A stretch of DNA of 64,000 bases from Pseudonectria foliicola (lineage: Eukaryota > Ascomycota > Sordariomycetes > Hypocreales > Nectriaceae). Both the position numbers and the translations under genes were made by a program. The notes beneath the pieces were generated by a model. That model saw only the letters and a list, made by a program, of their open reading frames with translations, was not told the DNA's origin and did not search any database. This document shows, in pieces, positions 21,144-31,837 of this stretch (position 1 is its first letter; every line of letters begins with the position of its first letter). Location of the stretch: assembly GCA_003693505.1 (NCBI GenBank), contig QUZD01000026.1, positions 1 to 64,000 of the forward strand. Reading direction: 5' to 3'.

Positions 21144-23043
21144 ATGGCATCAACATTTTCCATGCAACCGTTTTATCGAACTGCTCCTCTGACGGTGGAT
21201 ACGTCCCATGTTCAGAAGTACTTCGAGGACGAGGATCACAGCGTGCTTGACGACACCATCCTCGATCAAAGCGCCATAGACTCGGGCCTCGAGCTCTCCC
21301 CTCCCATGGCTGACAGCCGACGAGACTCTTTTGCCGTTGGCCCTCCACTCTTCTCACCCAAGACCGAGGACTGGCAGTCTGTCGATATGCAGTCGGTGCC
21401 CTCCAACAACCCCTTCCTCGACCAGCCACACAGCAACAACCCCTTCATGCGTCTTGACCAGAACCAGCCCAGTGTTTATGGACCTCAGGCCGGCGCATGG
21501 CCCATGAACCACAGCTCCGGCTCCTGCACGCCGCTTCAGCCTTTTGATGGTGTTTCGGCCGAGTATGAGACGGGCAACTCGCTCTTCCAGAGGCCCATGC
21601 CCGGACAAACGCCCTTTTCCAACCCTGGAAACATGTTCTCTGCCTTTGGCTCAGCCAACCAGTCCATCCCCACCTCTCCGCAGAAGGAGTGGATGGGCGC
21701 CAATGTCATGGGCAAGAAGATGCGACCTGGTAGCCCCGCTATCCGCTCCCACAACGACCTGCGCCGGGGTGATGGCATTCGCAAGAAGAATGCTCGATTT
21801 GACATCCCTGCCGAACGCAACCTCAGCAACATTGACCAGCTGATTGCTCAGTCGACGGATGATCAGGAGGTCAAGGAACTCAAGCAACAAAAAAGACTGC
21901 TGCGTAACCGGCAGGCAGCGTAAGTCTATTTCTTCTCACCCCTAGTTTCTGACCTCTGTTATTCATGAAAGCTAACTACCATGGCCTAGTCTCGACTCGA
22001 GGCAGCGAAAGAAGCAGCACACCGAGCGCCTGGAGGATGAGAAGAAGCAGTACACTGTTCTCCTCAGCGAGATGGAGGAGGAGATGAACGGACTTCGGGT
22101 CAAGGTTGAGCAGCTCATGCTTGAAAAGCAATCCTACACCAACTACATCGAGGGATTGAACATGGAGAAGGAGGAGATGATTCGCTCCCACACGATTGAG
22201 ACGGGCGAGCTCCGCAAAAAGGTCGGCGTCCTCACCGAGCACGTCCAGCGCCTAGAGAGCAACGCTGTTCCCCCCGCCGCCGGATCCAACGCCTTCTCTG
22301 GTGCCTACGATGATATGGAAGGCATGGGCATGAACGGAGCCTGGGACGCTTCCAACTTCCTCAACGAGTACCCCGTCGAGTCCGAGGTCAAGCAGGAAAT
22401 GGCCATGGTTCCGGTCAAGAAGGCGGACAACAGTGCCTTCGTCAGCGAGACGGAGAAGCCGGCCGCTCAGGGTGGCCTTCTGTTCATGCTCTTCCTTGTC
22501 GGCGCCTTCGTCCTCTCTAGCCGCTCGACCCCATCTATTCCTCGTGTGTCCGAAGACGTCAGGGCTGCTTCCGCCACCCTCCTCGACAACGTTCTCAAGG
22601 ATGCCGGTGTCAACGCCGCTGCTCCCCAGCCTTCTGGCACTGCCAACTGGGCCAACACCAACTCCCTCCCCGTGGGTGATATCACCATGGACGGAGTTGC
22701 CCCGTCAATGCTTGCCGAGCTCGGCGACACCCTCACACAGCCAACACAGGAACAGACGAATGAGCAAATCTTCTCCATCTCGCCTGCCCAATACGACGGC
22801 GTCAACTCTCAGGACTTTATGCAAAATGTACCCGAGAGAACCACTAGTCAAGGCCGCCGCAGCCTGGCTGATGCCCTTGCAGCCATGAGATCCAGCAACA
22901 AGCAGAATGGTGCCGCTGACGTCTACACACGCTCTCTTCTCTGGGACCAGATTCCCAGGGAAGTAGTCCGCAATTTTGCCAAAATGGTAGCCGAGACCAG
23001 CAACGTTCCCAGCGAGCAGCAGGTCAACGCAGCCAGGGTATGA
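21144..23043 (+). CDS. bZIP transcription factor, MeaB-like, with a possible membrane segment
   Basis: Two exons (21144-21919, 21990-23043) encode 609 residues. The intron splits the basic region and has a GTAAGT donor and a GCTAAC branch point. Residues 1-240 are a Ser/Pro/Asn-rich activation-type region. The basic region is about 240-265 ('KQQKRLLRNRQAALDSRQRK'), with the invariant bZIP N-x7-R as Asn255 and Arg263, followed by a leucine-zipper coiled coil to about 335. This basic region resembles fungal MeaB, which takes part in nitrogen metabolite repression; the assignment rests on my recognition of the motif. Residues about 419-436 (GGLLFMLFLVGAFVLSS) are strongly hydrophobic and followed by Arg, leaving a ~170-residue C-terminal domain. 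That layout resembles membrane-tethered ATF6/CREB3-type factors. An in-frame upstream Met at 20940 is treated as leader. Confidence 0.8.
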
Positions 23044-24983
23044 AGGACGACGCAAAAGTGTGGCGATGGCGAAAAAATCCAAGTTTTATTTCAGTGATGT
23101 CTTTACCACTGGTCCTTCATTTCTCTCTTTCCTTTTTCTTCAATCTTATCTTCTGACAAAGTTGGCTCGGTGCTCTCACATCACCGAAAGGAGCGACGAT
23201 ACGCTCCGTGCCGCCTTTGCTCACTCGAGACCTGTTGCTCACGCACACAACGGACGGTTCTTTCTCTTTGTCGCTTTGTTCTGGAACTATCTGGAGACGA
23301 ATTTCTTTCTGATTTCCTCACGGATCTAGCAAGCGAGCGAGCATTGTTTCTTGTCTTTTTTTTCCTTTTGTTTTTCCTCTGTGGTCTTGATTTCCTACTT
23401 CTGTTGAATTACCAGCTTGTTGCTTCAGCATTTCTTTTGAAACATTTCCTTTTGCGGTACAATATGATATGGCGGCGGCGGCAGTAACAGTAACAACAGC
23501 AAGAAGCAGCAGACAGCTTTCACAGGCTTCAGTTCAGTCAGCCTGGCATGTTGATGGATATTATGTGAATACGGAAACGATACATGGGATGAGGTTAGGG
23601 ACGGGGAGGAACCTGGACCGGACAGACATGTTTAGCGGGATTGGTTTTCTGTTTTGATTTGTTTGGCTATCTGTTTTTTTTTTCTTCCAAAGATTGATGC
23701 GCAGCGATTTATGATAACGGCGGCGGCAACGACGACGACGATGACAAAGAAGACAAATGCAAAGGACAATGATGACGAGAGAATGAATCGTCGATGAACC
23801 ATTTACTTGTTTTACTTTCTTGAATGGAGAGAGGGGGGGCCACTGGTGGCCTCGCCCTTTGTAAGCCTAGCTATGATTGGAAGTGCTTAATCTCGTGGAG
23901 TTTCTGTTATGGAAGATGGCTCCAAGTCGAGCATTAGTTCAGACAGCTACAGAACCTTAGTGAACCGATGTCCAAGGGGAACGATTACCCATTCCCTTTG
24001 GTACTTTACTCAGCCTCCTCCCAAGGGATTCCGCAGCCTGGTTGATTGGGCCTGGTGATTCTGACATGCTGATGGACAGAGGATGGCTGGGCCCCATATA
24101 CGGCCACCTACGCGCCGTGCCAGCCGAGCCACCCACGATACGACATCCGAGGCCCACTCGGCCTCGAGGTCTCCTCCTCTGGGGCCTACTTACTAGGGTT
24201 TGATCAGCTGGGCTTGTTGCCGCTGCTACTGGAAGAGCGAGGGGATTGGCAGCGGTGGAATAGTGGCGAGACATGGCGCCGGCTCCCGACGGAACATGTT
24301 GAGGACCCGGGCTCCTCCTGGTCTTGGGAGCAAAAGAGTGAACAATCATGTGGTTAGGCCTCAAGCGAACTCGTCGGCCTGCTTTTGCGGCCACCTCGTG
24401 GAAGCCAGTGGCACGGCATCACGCACGAACGCGTAGCCTAAGTGGCCGAAAGGCTGCACAGCGTCCACATTGAATGGCTTGGTCGTTGCCGTCTCTGCAC
24501 GCTGCTTGGATGATGGCGCCAAGAGTCTACCTGACCGTCTGCATTCTGCACTCTGCATTCTGCAGGCTGTGGGCATGCATGTAGGTAGGTACATGTAGGG
24601 TCCGGTCGTCACTTTTTTTTTCGGTTGGGCGCCCCCCTTGCCCTGGAGACGGGCATCGTCACACTCTGGGACGATTGGGCACCAAGAGGAGAGAAGAGGC
24701 CATTGGAAAGATGAGGCGAGGAAGGGGGTGAGGAGACGGTATCGAGAATGTATTCCCAATGCGCAACGCAACGGTTCAGCGGTGCCCCTCTACAGAATGG
24801 TATACAACTGATGCGCGCAGCCCAACTATAGCGCCTAAATTCGTAAGTGAGGCCGTTGCGGATATGGTCGGAATAGTCCCAAGGCTGGGCTCAATATGGT
24901 ATCGTGTACTGCGAGCCGATGGGCCGCCTTTCATGACGGAACGCTGGCCTCGGATCTTGGTGCGAGCCCCTCTGCTGAACTCT
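23044..24983. other. Convergent intergenic region, 1.9 kb
   Basis: This begins with the T-rich 3' UTR of the bZIP gene (to about 23,450), then short GGC and ACG runs (23,468-23,485 and 23,722-23,745). The remainder to the Nif1-like stop holds a TAGGTAGGTACATGTAGG tract (about 24,582-24,600). No gene was recognised on either strand. Confidence 0.5.
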
Positions 24984-26889
24984 CTACTTGCGTTTACTGC
25001 TGCTGCCCTCTCCGGGCGGATCGTACTTTTCCTTCCAGATCCTATGGAGCACGTATCGTGTCAGCTTCACGGACAAGTCTCATAGGCCACCACAGCCCCG
25101 TTGGACAACATGGCCTGGCGCGGCCTTGGAACGGGCCGCTGGGCCAGCCATCTATGCAGGCAGCTTGGGTTTGGAGCGGCATCTGCGGTGACGAGTGGCC
25201 TTGGTGGCGGGCAAGCAGGGCAAGTGGTCACCTACCAAGTATTTCCCAGTGTCTTGTTGCCGGCCTTCTCAGCCTGTCGATAGTACCGAGCGGATGCAAA
25301 CTATAACAGGTGGAACTCGTCAGCCTTACATGATAGATCAGACCAAGGCAAGGGGGCACTGCATGTCTGTGAAGAGATCTGTGCTCTCTGTGGAGTGCAG
25401 CTCGTCGATGCCCAAGGCTGGGTGAGGCCGCGTTTCTGATAGGGGCATTCTTTGGGCAGCGGATGAGTCTGGATGCTCGACGGCGTAGATCAGTCGCATC
25501 GCCGTCGACTGGTTGAACTTGACAACAGAGCTGCTTGTTGTCCCCTCCAGTAACGAGACGGCCCATTGGATGACAATACTTTGGCCTTGGTAAAACAGTT
25601 GTAGAGGCCGCTCCATACGTACCTTGTCTTTCTTACAGCCGAAACCCTCCAGGTAGCACCAAGCGATCTCATTCATGGCGTCTGTGACTCCGGGTCAGTC
25701 TCTGAGCCCCCGTCATACTCTCTAGCCGCACCACTTACCCGTATCCCCGAGATTGGCCGCAGTCTCATAGTACTGTCGCGCGAGCGCCACTGTTAGCCAT
25801 CCTTTCCCGTCCTACATGCCTAGATATCTAGGTATATCAGATGGGCAATGGGCGCGAGATACCTGTTTTGCAGCATATGCATCCTTTGGAATTCCCCAGC
25901 CGTGGCGGAAGCAGTTGGCCAATTCGAAGATGGCGAGAACCAGCTCGCCCTTGGCCACTCCTCCTTTCTTCAGCCCGGCTTGAAGAGCCAGCTCCTCGAT
26001 GGAGGCGGCGTTGGACGCGGCCGCTGAGAGGTATTGAACGGCACCTGCCGGGTCGGGGGAGCAGCCCCATCCGTGTCTACTATCCCGTCAGTATTCTCGC
26101 ATCCACCAAGCGCCACGGGATGACGATGGGAGAGGCGGCGGGCTGGCGGGCTGGCGGGCTGGCCCGAGACATCTGGGCTCACCTTAGTGCAAGGCCATAC
26201 AGAACCTGACTCAGCGGGTTGTTTGCGCCGTTGGGGTCCGCGAGCTGGCCAAACATGTGGGTAGAGCGCTGCAGGTCGCCCTCCTCGTGTAGGCGGATGG
26301 CCTCCTGGATGTCGGCGTCAATGGCCTTTGACGAGACAACGCCGTCGCCGGCGCCGGCGCCGGCGCCGGGGCTGGGGCTGACTGGCGTCGTCGGCCTGCT
26401 GCGGGCGAGGTCGGCCTGGCTGGCGAGCAGCGTCGCGCGCTTCTCCCACTGCAGCTCGGCAGCGTCCTTGTCGTGCGGATCGCTGGGGGCCTGGATCTCG
26501 GGCAGATTGGTCGGCACGTTGTCTGACGAGGGCGGCGCGCGGCTGAGGTGGAGGCGCTGCGACAGTCGCTGCGAGCCGTCGCTGACTTTCCGAGTCTCCC
26601 TCTCCCTCTCCCTCTCCCTCTCCTTGTCCTTTTCATTGTCCTTTCGGGAGCGGCTGGAGAAGAAGGCATCGAGGCTGCGGCGCGGCTTGTTGCCGGAGCT
26701 GCTGTTGGTGGCCAGGTAGTTGGCGTCGGTGGCGCTGGGAGTCGGCGGGAAGATTTGCTCCTGGGTCGTTGTGTCGGAGCGGATAAAGGTGAATTCTGGG
26801 TTGTGGTTGACTCTCCTGATGGTCTCGGCGTCTGTGTGCTCGGCTCTTCCCACGTCGTCCTTTTTCTTGAGGAGGTCGCGCAGACCCAT
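24984..26889 (-). CDS. Sel1-repeat protein, Nif1-like cell-cycle regulator
   Basis: Six exons (26889-26183, 26076-25863, 25772-25739, 25681-25623, 25300-25236, 25041-24984) give an uninterrupted frame of 378 residues. The N terminus MGLRDLLKKKDD and 'NPEFTFIRSDTTTQEQIFPP' match the head of fungal Nif1-type proteins. A disordered region with Arg-Glu and Gly-Ala runs follows (residues about 88-100 and 173-181). From about 205 come Sel1-like TPR repeats: 'IQEAIRLHEEGDLQRSTHMF', 'LSQVLYGLALRHGWGCSPDP', 'LVLAIFELANCFRHGWGIPK', 'YYETAANLGDTDAMNEIAWC'. The protein ends 'FASARYYRQAEKAGNKTLGN', 'TWIWKEKYDPP' and a basic tail. In fission yeast Nif1 is a mitotic inhibitor acting on the Nim1/Cdr1 kinase; that function is transferred by similarity. 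Intron 4 is unusually long (322 nt) and has an open frame. A Met at 27081 would add an Asp run from a microsatellite and is judged to be leader. Confidence 0.8.
26346..26370. repeat. GGCGCC hexanucleotide run in coding sequence
   Basis: About four GCCGGC/GGCGCC units lie inside exon 1 of the Nif1-like gene and encode alternating Gly-Ala (residues about 174-181). Unit changes would keep the frame. Confidence 0.8.
26595..26624. repeat. CTCTCC hexanucleotide run in coding sequence
   Basis: Five CTCTCC units lie in exon 1 of the Nif1-like gene and encode alternating Arg-Glu (residues about 89-98). Length changes would alter the charged linker without shifting the frame. Confidence 0.8.
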
Positions 26890-28201
26890 GATGACCCAGG
26901 CGTCCAGTAGAGGGCAGCGAATGTGGGGTAGGAAGAGCTGTCCTAGTCGTCGCAGTCTATTCCCTTGTCCGCTGTCGTCGTCGTCGTTGTTGTCGTCGTC
27001 GTCGTCGTTGTCGACTCCTTTGGCTGGTCTTAGTTGCAGATGCAACGAGCAAACGTTCAAAGTCGTGGCTGAACTATCCAACCTAGGTGGGCGCCCGCAC
27101 TCGATGGCTTTTAGACGGCGCGTCGCGGTTCAGAGTCGGGTTTAGAGTCGGGTTTGGGTTCGAGTCCGGGTGTGGCAGTTGGGTTGCAGACCAGGAACAG
27201 ACAGGAGTCGAGCTGGGAGTCGAGTTGCTGAGCTGAGCTGCTGAGCTGAGATGAGATGAGATGAGATGAGCCGAGCTAGGTATTGGCATTGGCATTGATA
27301 ATGGCAATCTCCATGCTGGCTGCCTCTTCCTTGCACGCCTCCGCACAGCCAGCCGTCAGACGTCGGCTGTCAGCTGGGAAAATGCATGATACAACATACA
27401 TAGTGTAATCTGTAATAAGTAAGCAGGGCATTGTCGCCCCACGGCAGCTGGGAATACAGCACATGGGCAGTCGTCATTTCAGTTGATGGAGATGATGAGA
27501 CGCGCCCAGCGCTACGCACGTACAGTAGGTAGTCTACCGCCTCGAGAAAAAGCAATGCGCCTGATTCCAGCTCCAGAGCCCTCCTCATCGCCAGAAGGCG
27601 TCCATATCTTAGGGGTAGTAGACTAATTAATGGCCTTTCATACCTAGGGACCTAGTCTAGCCAGCACCCCGCCCCACGCTAGGCTAGCGGTGCTGATTAG
27701 TCTTGCTAAGTAACTGGAAGGGTAGCCTTCGGACTGGCAAGACTGGACACCTGTAGTGTGCTGTATAGCTCGGCATCACGTCACTCCAGGGGCATTGCTG
27801 GGTATCTTTGAATTCTTCATTCCTATGTACTACGCTCTGACTATCGCATCTCTATCCAGCTCCGGTCTCAAAGCTCTCTTTGACTTCGTAGCCTTCCTTG
27901 GCTTCTTTTTTTTGCTTTTTCTTTCTTCGTCTTATTTGTTTCCCTTTGTCTTGTTTGCTTCTTCTTCTTCTTCTTCTTCTTCTTCTTCTTCTTCTTCTTC
28001 TTCTTCTTCTCACTCGTTAGGGAATCTTAGCTACTCTAGTATCATGACTGGCTACACCAGTTGCGAGGAGTGTCCTAATGGCCATTGCGTATGGCTCTAC
28101 GCAACAGAGATGGTTAGACCTCGCTTGACGCTGTGCCGCATCAAGAGCGCCTCGCTTCAGCGTGTCGCTTATCAACTCTGGAAGATCAGTAGAAGCCCTT
28201 C
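26890..28201. other. Intergenic, 1.3 kb, microsatellite-rich
   Basis: Upstream of the Nif1-like gene and downstream of the CCCH gene. It contains a GTC/GTT run (about 26973-27015), a GAGAT run (about 27247-27270) and the long CTT repeat at 27958-28010. No further gene was recognised. Confidence 0.5.
27958..28010. repeat. (CTT)n microsatellite
   Basis: Seventeen or so CTT units lie about 190 bp beyond the 3' end of the CCCH gene. On the + strand they create a spurious poly-Ser frame. Confidence 0.95.
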
Positions 28202-29758
28202 TCACAGCGAGATAAAGTCCTTCTGATCCTCGAAATCCGAAGCATCGGAATCTGCGTCAATAAACTCGGCCACTTCGTCCGAATCCACGTCGTCAGAATC
28301 CACCACCTCTTCGTCGCTCGAGACGTCTCCCATGGATTCGTCACCTGCCTTGGCTTGGTTCCGGAGGACGCTTGCCCTCTCACGATGAAGAAGTTTACAG
28401 CCCTTATTCCTACACCTTCCGGTGTTGCTAAAGTCGGGGCATTCATACACGTGCCTCTCTGTGCAGTCCTCTCCCTTTTCACAGTAGCCGCGGAAGCCAA
28501 AGTCTTTGCAGACGGGTGCACCTGGAGGAGCTTTGGAGTGCGTGTAGGGGCAGTCAGACTTGGCGCAATGACCCTTGGCATAATGCAAGCAGTTGGGTGT
28601 GCGCTGGGGAGTAATGTCATGAGAAAGATCGCAGGACTCGCCGTTTGTGCATTTTCCGTCCTTGAGGAACTCTTTACACAGTGCCACCCGGTTCGGGTCG
28701 TGTACGTATCGGCACCGGGGGCCTTTGGGACAGGATCCTAGAAAGGCAGTGTCAGTATCACCTCTACACGCACCTGGTCGGCCCAGTTTGTCGGTAGTGC
28801 GTTTGCTCTGAATTGCCGAGAAAGAGAATTTACCAGTCGTGGAGAAGATCTTGCACGTCTCGTTGATCTTCTTGACAGCTCCGGATCGCCTGCAAAGGGT
28901 CAGCAACTTCGCAGCCCCTGGCGGCATGACATACTGTTGTTCTTTGACGACTCGGTTGGCTACAAGGTTTCCCGTCTTGGTCCTGTGAAACTTGACACCG
29001 GCAACCACAGCACTCTTCGGGGTAAGAGAGGATGCATTTGCGGCATCTGATGCATGTAAGAAACCACGATAGTCAAGCAGAGTTGAGGGCGCAGACGCAC
29101 CGGGAATCTTGACGAGCTTCTTGCCACCATCCATCACGCGGAAGTGAATGCCTTGGATAATGATTTCGTTATTGCCTACAGGGTTAGTGGGGGTATCCGA
29201 AGCCCCGGTTTGATGTTTGAGAAATTCGCTAAATTGGTGCTTCTCACGCTGCCGGTGGTTATTCATCTTCCGCTGACGCGTCTCCTCGATTGCCTTTGTT
29301 CGGTTCTGGCTCTCCTTCTCAAACACGTTGGCGTTAATGAGCTGCCGATGGCGATCAGTGCGTGAAACCCAGCCAGGAGGTGTCTCCGAGCCCTGGCTGC
29401 CGGCCCTGGAGCTGGCTGCGCTACCCGTAGCATTGAGGTGAAGGGTTCGGTGGTGATGGACAGTGGGTTGTCGTCCAGCCCTGTGTCGCGCGGGGTACGG
29501 GGCGGATGAGTGTCGATAGGCGTTGTCTGGGCACGTTAGCGAAAGGCCTTCGTTTCCGTCGCAATATGAATGCGCACGTTTGTGATGGACCGGATGATAG
29601 CTGTTCAGAGTAGCATGCTGGCTGGTCTGCTGATTTTTGTGGCGATTGATTTGGCCTGAGAACTATGTTAGCTACAAGGTCGTTTGCGCCAAAGAGTGTC
29701 TGGTCTTACCCGCAAGTTGGCTAATGCGAGCCAAGAGCTCTTTATCCTCGCTAGACAT
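28202..29758 (-). CDS. Five-finger CCCH zinc-finger protein (ZC3H3/Red5-like)
   Basis: Five exons (29758-29710, 29655-29101, 29046-28935, 28889-28834, 28737-28202) encode 435 residues. Five CCCH fingers occupy about residues 260-385: spacings C8C5C3H (CKIFSTTGSCPKGPRCRYVH), C8C5C3H, C7C4C3H, C8C5C3H and C8C4C3H. The first two are joined by 'DPNRVALC', as in ZC3H3 and fission-yeast Red5, nuclear factors of mRNA 3'-end processing, export or RNA elimination. The N-terminal half is basic and His/Ser-rich with a coiled 'KESQNRTKAIEETRQRKM' stretch. The C terminus is an acidic Asp/Ser/Glu tail ending FISL. Introns 2, 3 and 4 (54, 45 and 96 nt) are all multiples of three and open in frame; keeping intron 4 would insert 32 residues between the first two Cys of finger 1. 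The spliced form is preferred because it restores canonical finger spacing. Confidence 0.82.
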
Positions 29759-30197
29759 GACAACGAAGACGCTCTTTGACGAGGGAGGTAATTTGTTCGA
29801 CTTCAGGTCTTTTCAGTCTGTTGTTTGTGCTCGCTGGCTGTGTAGTCGCATGTGAAGTTATGGTTGAAGGTGGGTGAATAGTGGAGGCGAACCAGCTCTG
29901 GGAACAAAGGCAAAGGCAAAAGCAAAGATGCGCATCATCGGGCACTTTCTCGATTAGTCACTCCCCATCATCAGCTCATTGGTCAGCACCAACCACCTCA
30001 GTCGCAAGGCTGAACAATCGTGCACCCTCGCGATTCCATCTGCTCTCGATTCAAAACGCCCTGCCACTCCTTCCAACAGCACGAATCACTCTTACGGCAT
30101 CTTCTTTGCTTTTCCATCCGGTTCTCCTCGCTTCGACATCCTTCCATTCAGGGAAGCACCCCCCCCTTACTGCCCAACTCTAGCTACCTAGGCAATC
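29759..30197. promoter_or_regulatory. Divergent promoter, CCCH gene / THO subunit 7 gene
   Basis: A 439-bp interval between two divergent ATGs. Both products act on nuclear mRNA, so shared regulation is plausible but not shown. It is C/T-rich near 30198. No TATA box was recognised. Confidence 0.5.
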
Positions 30198-31241
30198 ATG
30201 TCCTCCTGGGATCTCCTCGACGAGAGGGACGAAGTCGAGTTGCACAAGTCTCGTCTTTTGAACGTCGAAGAAAAGCCCTTTAAGCGTATTACCAAGCGCC
30301 TAAACACAGTCAGCACTCTTGCCTTGTCAACGGCTCAGTCGAAACAGGTCGATAGCCAAGCGTCCAATCTCGAGCAACTGAAGGAAGATCTCACCCTCGA
30401 CTTCGCCGCTTTTGATAGTAGCATCACCCGACTTCAATTCCTTCACCACGCGAACCTTCACGAGCGCGAGCGCTACACGGACGATCAGCACCGCATTCTT
30501 GCCGAGTGCCAGGCCGTCCGAGCGAACAACGGGAGCCTGCGCGAACAATTGGAGGCGGCTCAGGCAACGCTTGCTCAGCGGAAGAAGTTTGACGAATTAG
30601 CCGAGAAGATCACGTCCAACCGGTTGCTGCGGCCAAGGGAGGATCAGATTACAAATCTCGCAAAGCTTGAGGAGGAATGTCGCGAGCTGGAACGCGAGAG
30701 CGAGACGTACAGCGAGACATGGAGAGAGCGGAGAGAGCAGTTTAACCGAATCATGGAGGAGGGCATGCTGCTGAGGCGCCAGATTCGCGACGAGAAGGAA
30801 GAGGTGGACCGGCGAGAGGGTATGAATGAGGGAACAGAGGACGACACAGAGGCGGAGAAGACGGGCCAGACCCCTCTCAACGAGCCAAGCGGCAACGGCA
30901 CGCCTCGCCCCGAAGCTGCCGGCCTATCCAAGCCCGACGGCGACGCCAGCACACCCTACCCAGATGTGTCACAAGGTGGGCGGACGCCTTTGGGGGATAC
31001 GCCAGGGCCTGACGGCCCGAAGCCACTGCCAGGGCACCTCGGGTCCCTCTCGCAGAGTGGCAGCCAGGCACCCAGTCGGGATGCATCACCAATGCCCCAG
31101 CACGAAGATGGCAAGACGGAGTCGGGCGAGGATGTGGACATGGACGACTCAGGGAAGGGTGAAGATGACGGAGCAGCCACGCCTCGAGTAAACGTGGAAG
31201 CGCCCGAGGGCACCGATGACAAGATGGAGGTGGACAATTAA
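30198..31241 (+). CDS. THO complex subunit 7 (THOC7/Mft1-like)
   Basis: A single exon encodes 347 residues. The N-terminal ~215 residues match the Tho complex subunit 7 family: 'MSSWDLLDERDEVELHKSRL', then 'KPFKRITKRLNT', then a continuous heptad-rich coiled coil (about 55-215; 'LEEECRELERESETYSETW', 'QFNRIMEEGMLLRRQIRDE'). The C-terminal third is Pro/Ser/Gly/Asp-rich, acidic and probably disordered, ending DDKMEVDN. THO couples transcription to mRNP assembly and export and limits R-loops. The start is unambiguous because the family begins near this position. It is convergent with tubulin cofactor A, 163 bp apart. Confidence 0.88.
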   Translation: MSSWDLLDERDEVELHKSRLLNVEEKPFKRITKRLNTVSTLALSTAQSKQVDSQASNLEQLKEDLTLDFAAFDSSITRLQFLHHANLHERERYTDDQHRILAECQAVRANNGSLREQLEAAQATLAQRKKFDELAEKITSNRLLRPREDQITNLAKLEEECRELERESETYSETWRERREQFNRIMEEGMLLRRQIRDEKEEVDRREGMNEGTEDDTEAEKTGQTPLNEPSGNGTPRPEAAGLSKPDGDASTPYPDVSQGGRTPLGDTPGPDGPKPLPGHLGSLSQSGSQAPSRDASPMPQHEDGKTESGEDVDMDDSGKGEDDGAATPRVNVEAPEGTDDKMEVDN

Positions 31242-31404
31242 AATAGAGACTTGCAGCCTGCGCGCTATCTAGCATTAATTCCAAGATACCCTTGTGTTCT
31301 AAAGGCATGTTCGGGGTGGTATCTCGCTCCAGTGGTATTGTGTCATGTTTCCCCCCCCTCAAAAGTCCCGGGACCCATCCCTGCTTCCAATTGCTTCCAC
31401 CTAC

Positions 31405-31837
31405 TTATGCCAGCTCGGCCTTGGCCTGAGCAGCCGTCGCCTTGGCCTTTACCAGCTCCTCGGCGGCTGCACCGTCTTGCTCCCCAGCGGCGATGTGGTC
31501 CTCCAGCTTCACGAGGGCATCGGCCAGGCGCTTCCTGAGCGGCTCGAAGACGGCCTTGGTCTGTTCGACGGCGGTTTGCTAGCAAAGGAGCCGACACCCC
31601 GTCAGTAAGCCAGGCCATACAAGGGTAGATGGGCGGACGGGGGTTGGAGCAACTCACCTGCTGCTTGAGCATAAACTCGCCGTTTCCGTCTTCGTTGCCC
31701 TCTCCGTTCTTGATCTTGGCCTCAAGGGCTGCGATCTGCGCCTCCTGCTGCTCAAGCTCCTTGTGGTACGAGGCTTCCTCCTTGAGAAGGCGGCTGACGG
31801 AGCCGGTCGCGATGGCGAGCTGCGACGGAGGAGGCAT
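31405..31837 (-). CDS. Tubulin-specific chaperone A
   Basis: Two exons (31837-31658, 31578-31405) encode 117 residues, the usual size of this family. The N terminus MPPPSQLAIATGSVSRLLKE and 'EASYHKELEQQEAQI' match TBCA/Rbl2, a three-helix bundle. Exon 2 supplies 'QTKAVFEPLRKRLADALVKL' and an Ala/Glu/Lys-rich final helix. It captures beta-tubulin during alpha/beta heterodimer folding in the cytosol. The intron (79 nt) splits the protein cleanly between helices and begins GTGAGT. No oddity was seen. Confidence 0.9.

Noticed and set aside
26890..27081. N-terminal extension of the Nif1-like protein with an Asp/Asn run
   Set aside because: The run comes from a GTC/GTT microsatellite, and the conserved protein begins at MGLRDLLKKKDD.
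27756..28226. Poly-Ser plus-strand frame around the CTT repeat
   Set aside because: The Ser run is only the translation of the CTT microsatellite; nothing around it resembles a gene.
28738..28833. Reading the CCCH gene as intronless in this region
   Set aside because: It would insert 32 residues inside finger 1; splicing restores exact C-x8-C-x5-C-x3-H spacing, so the intron is preferred.
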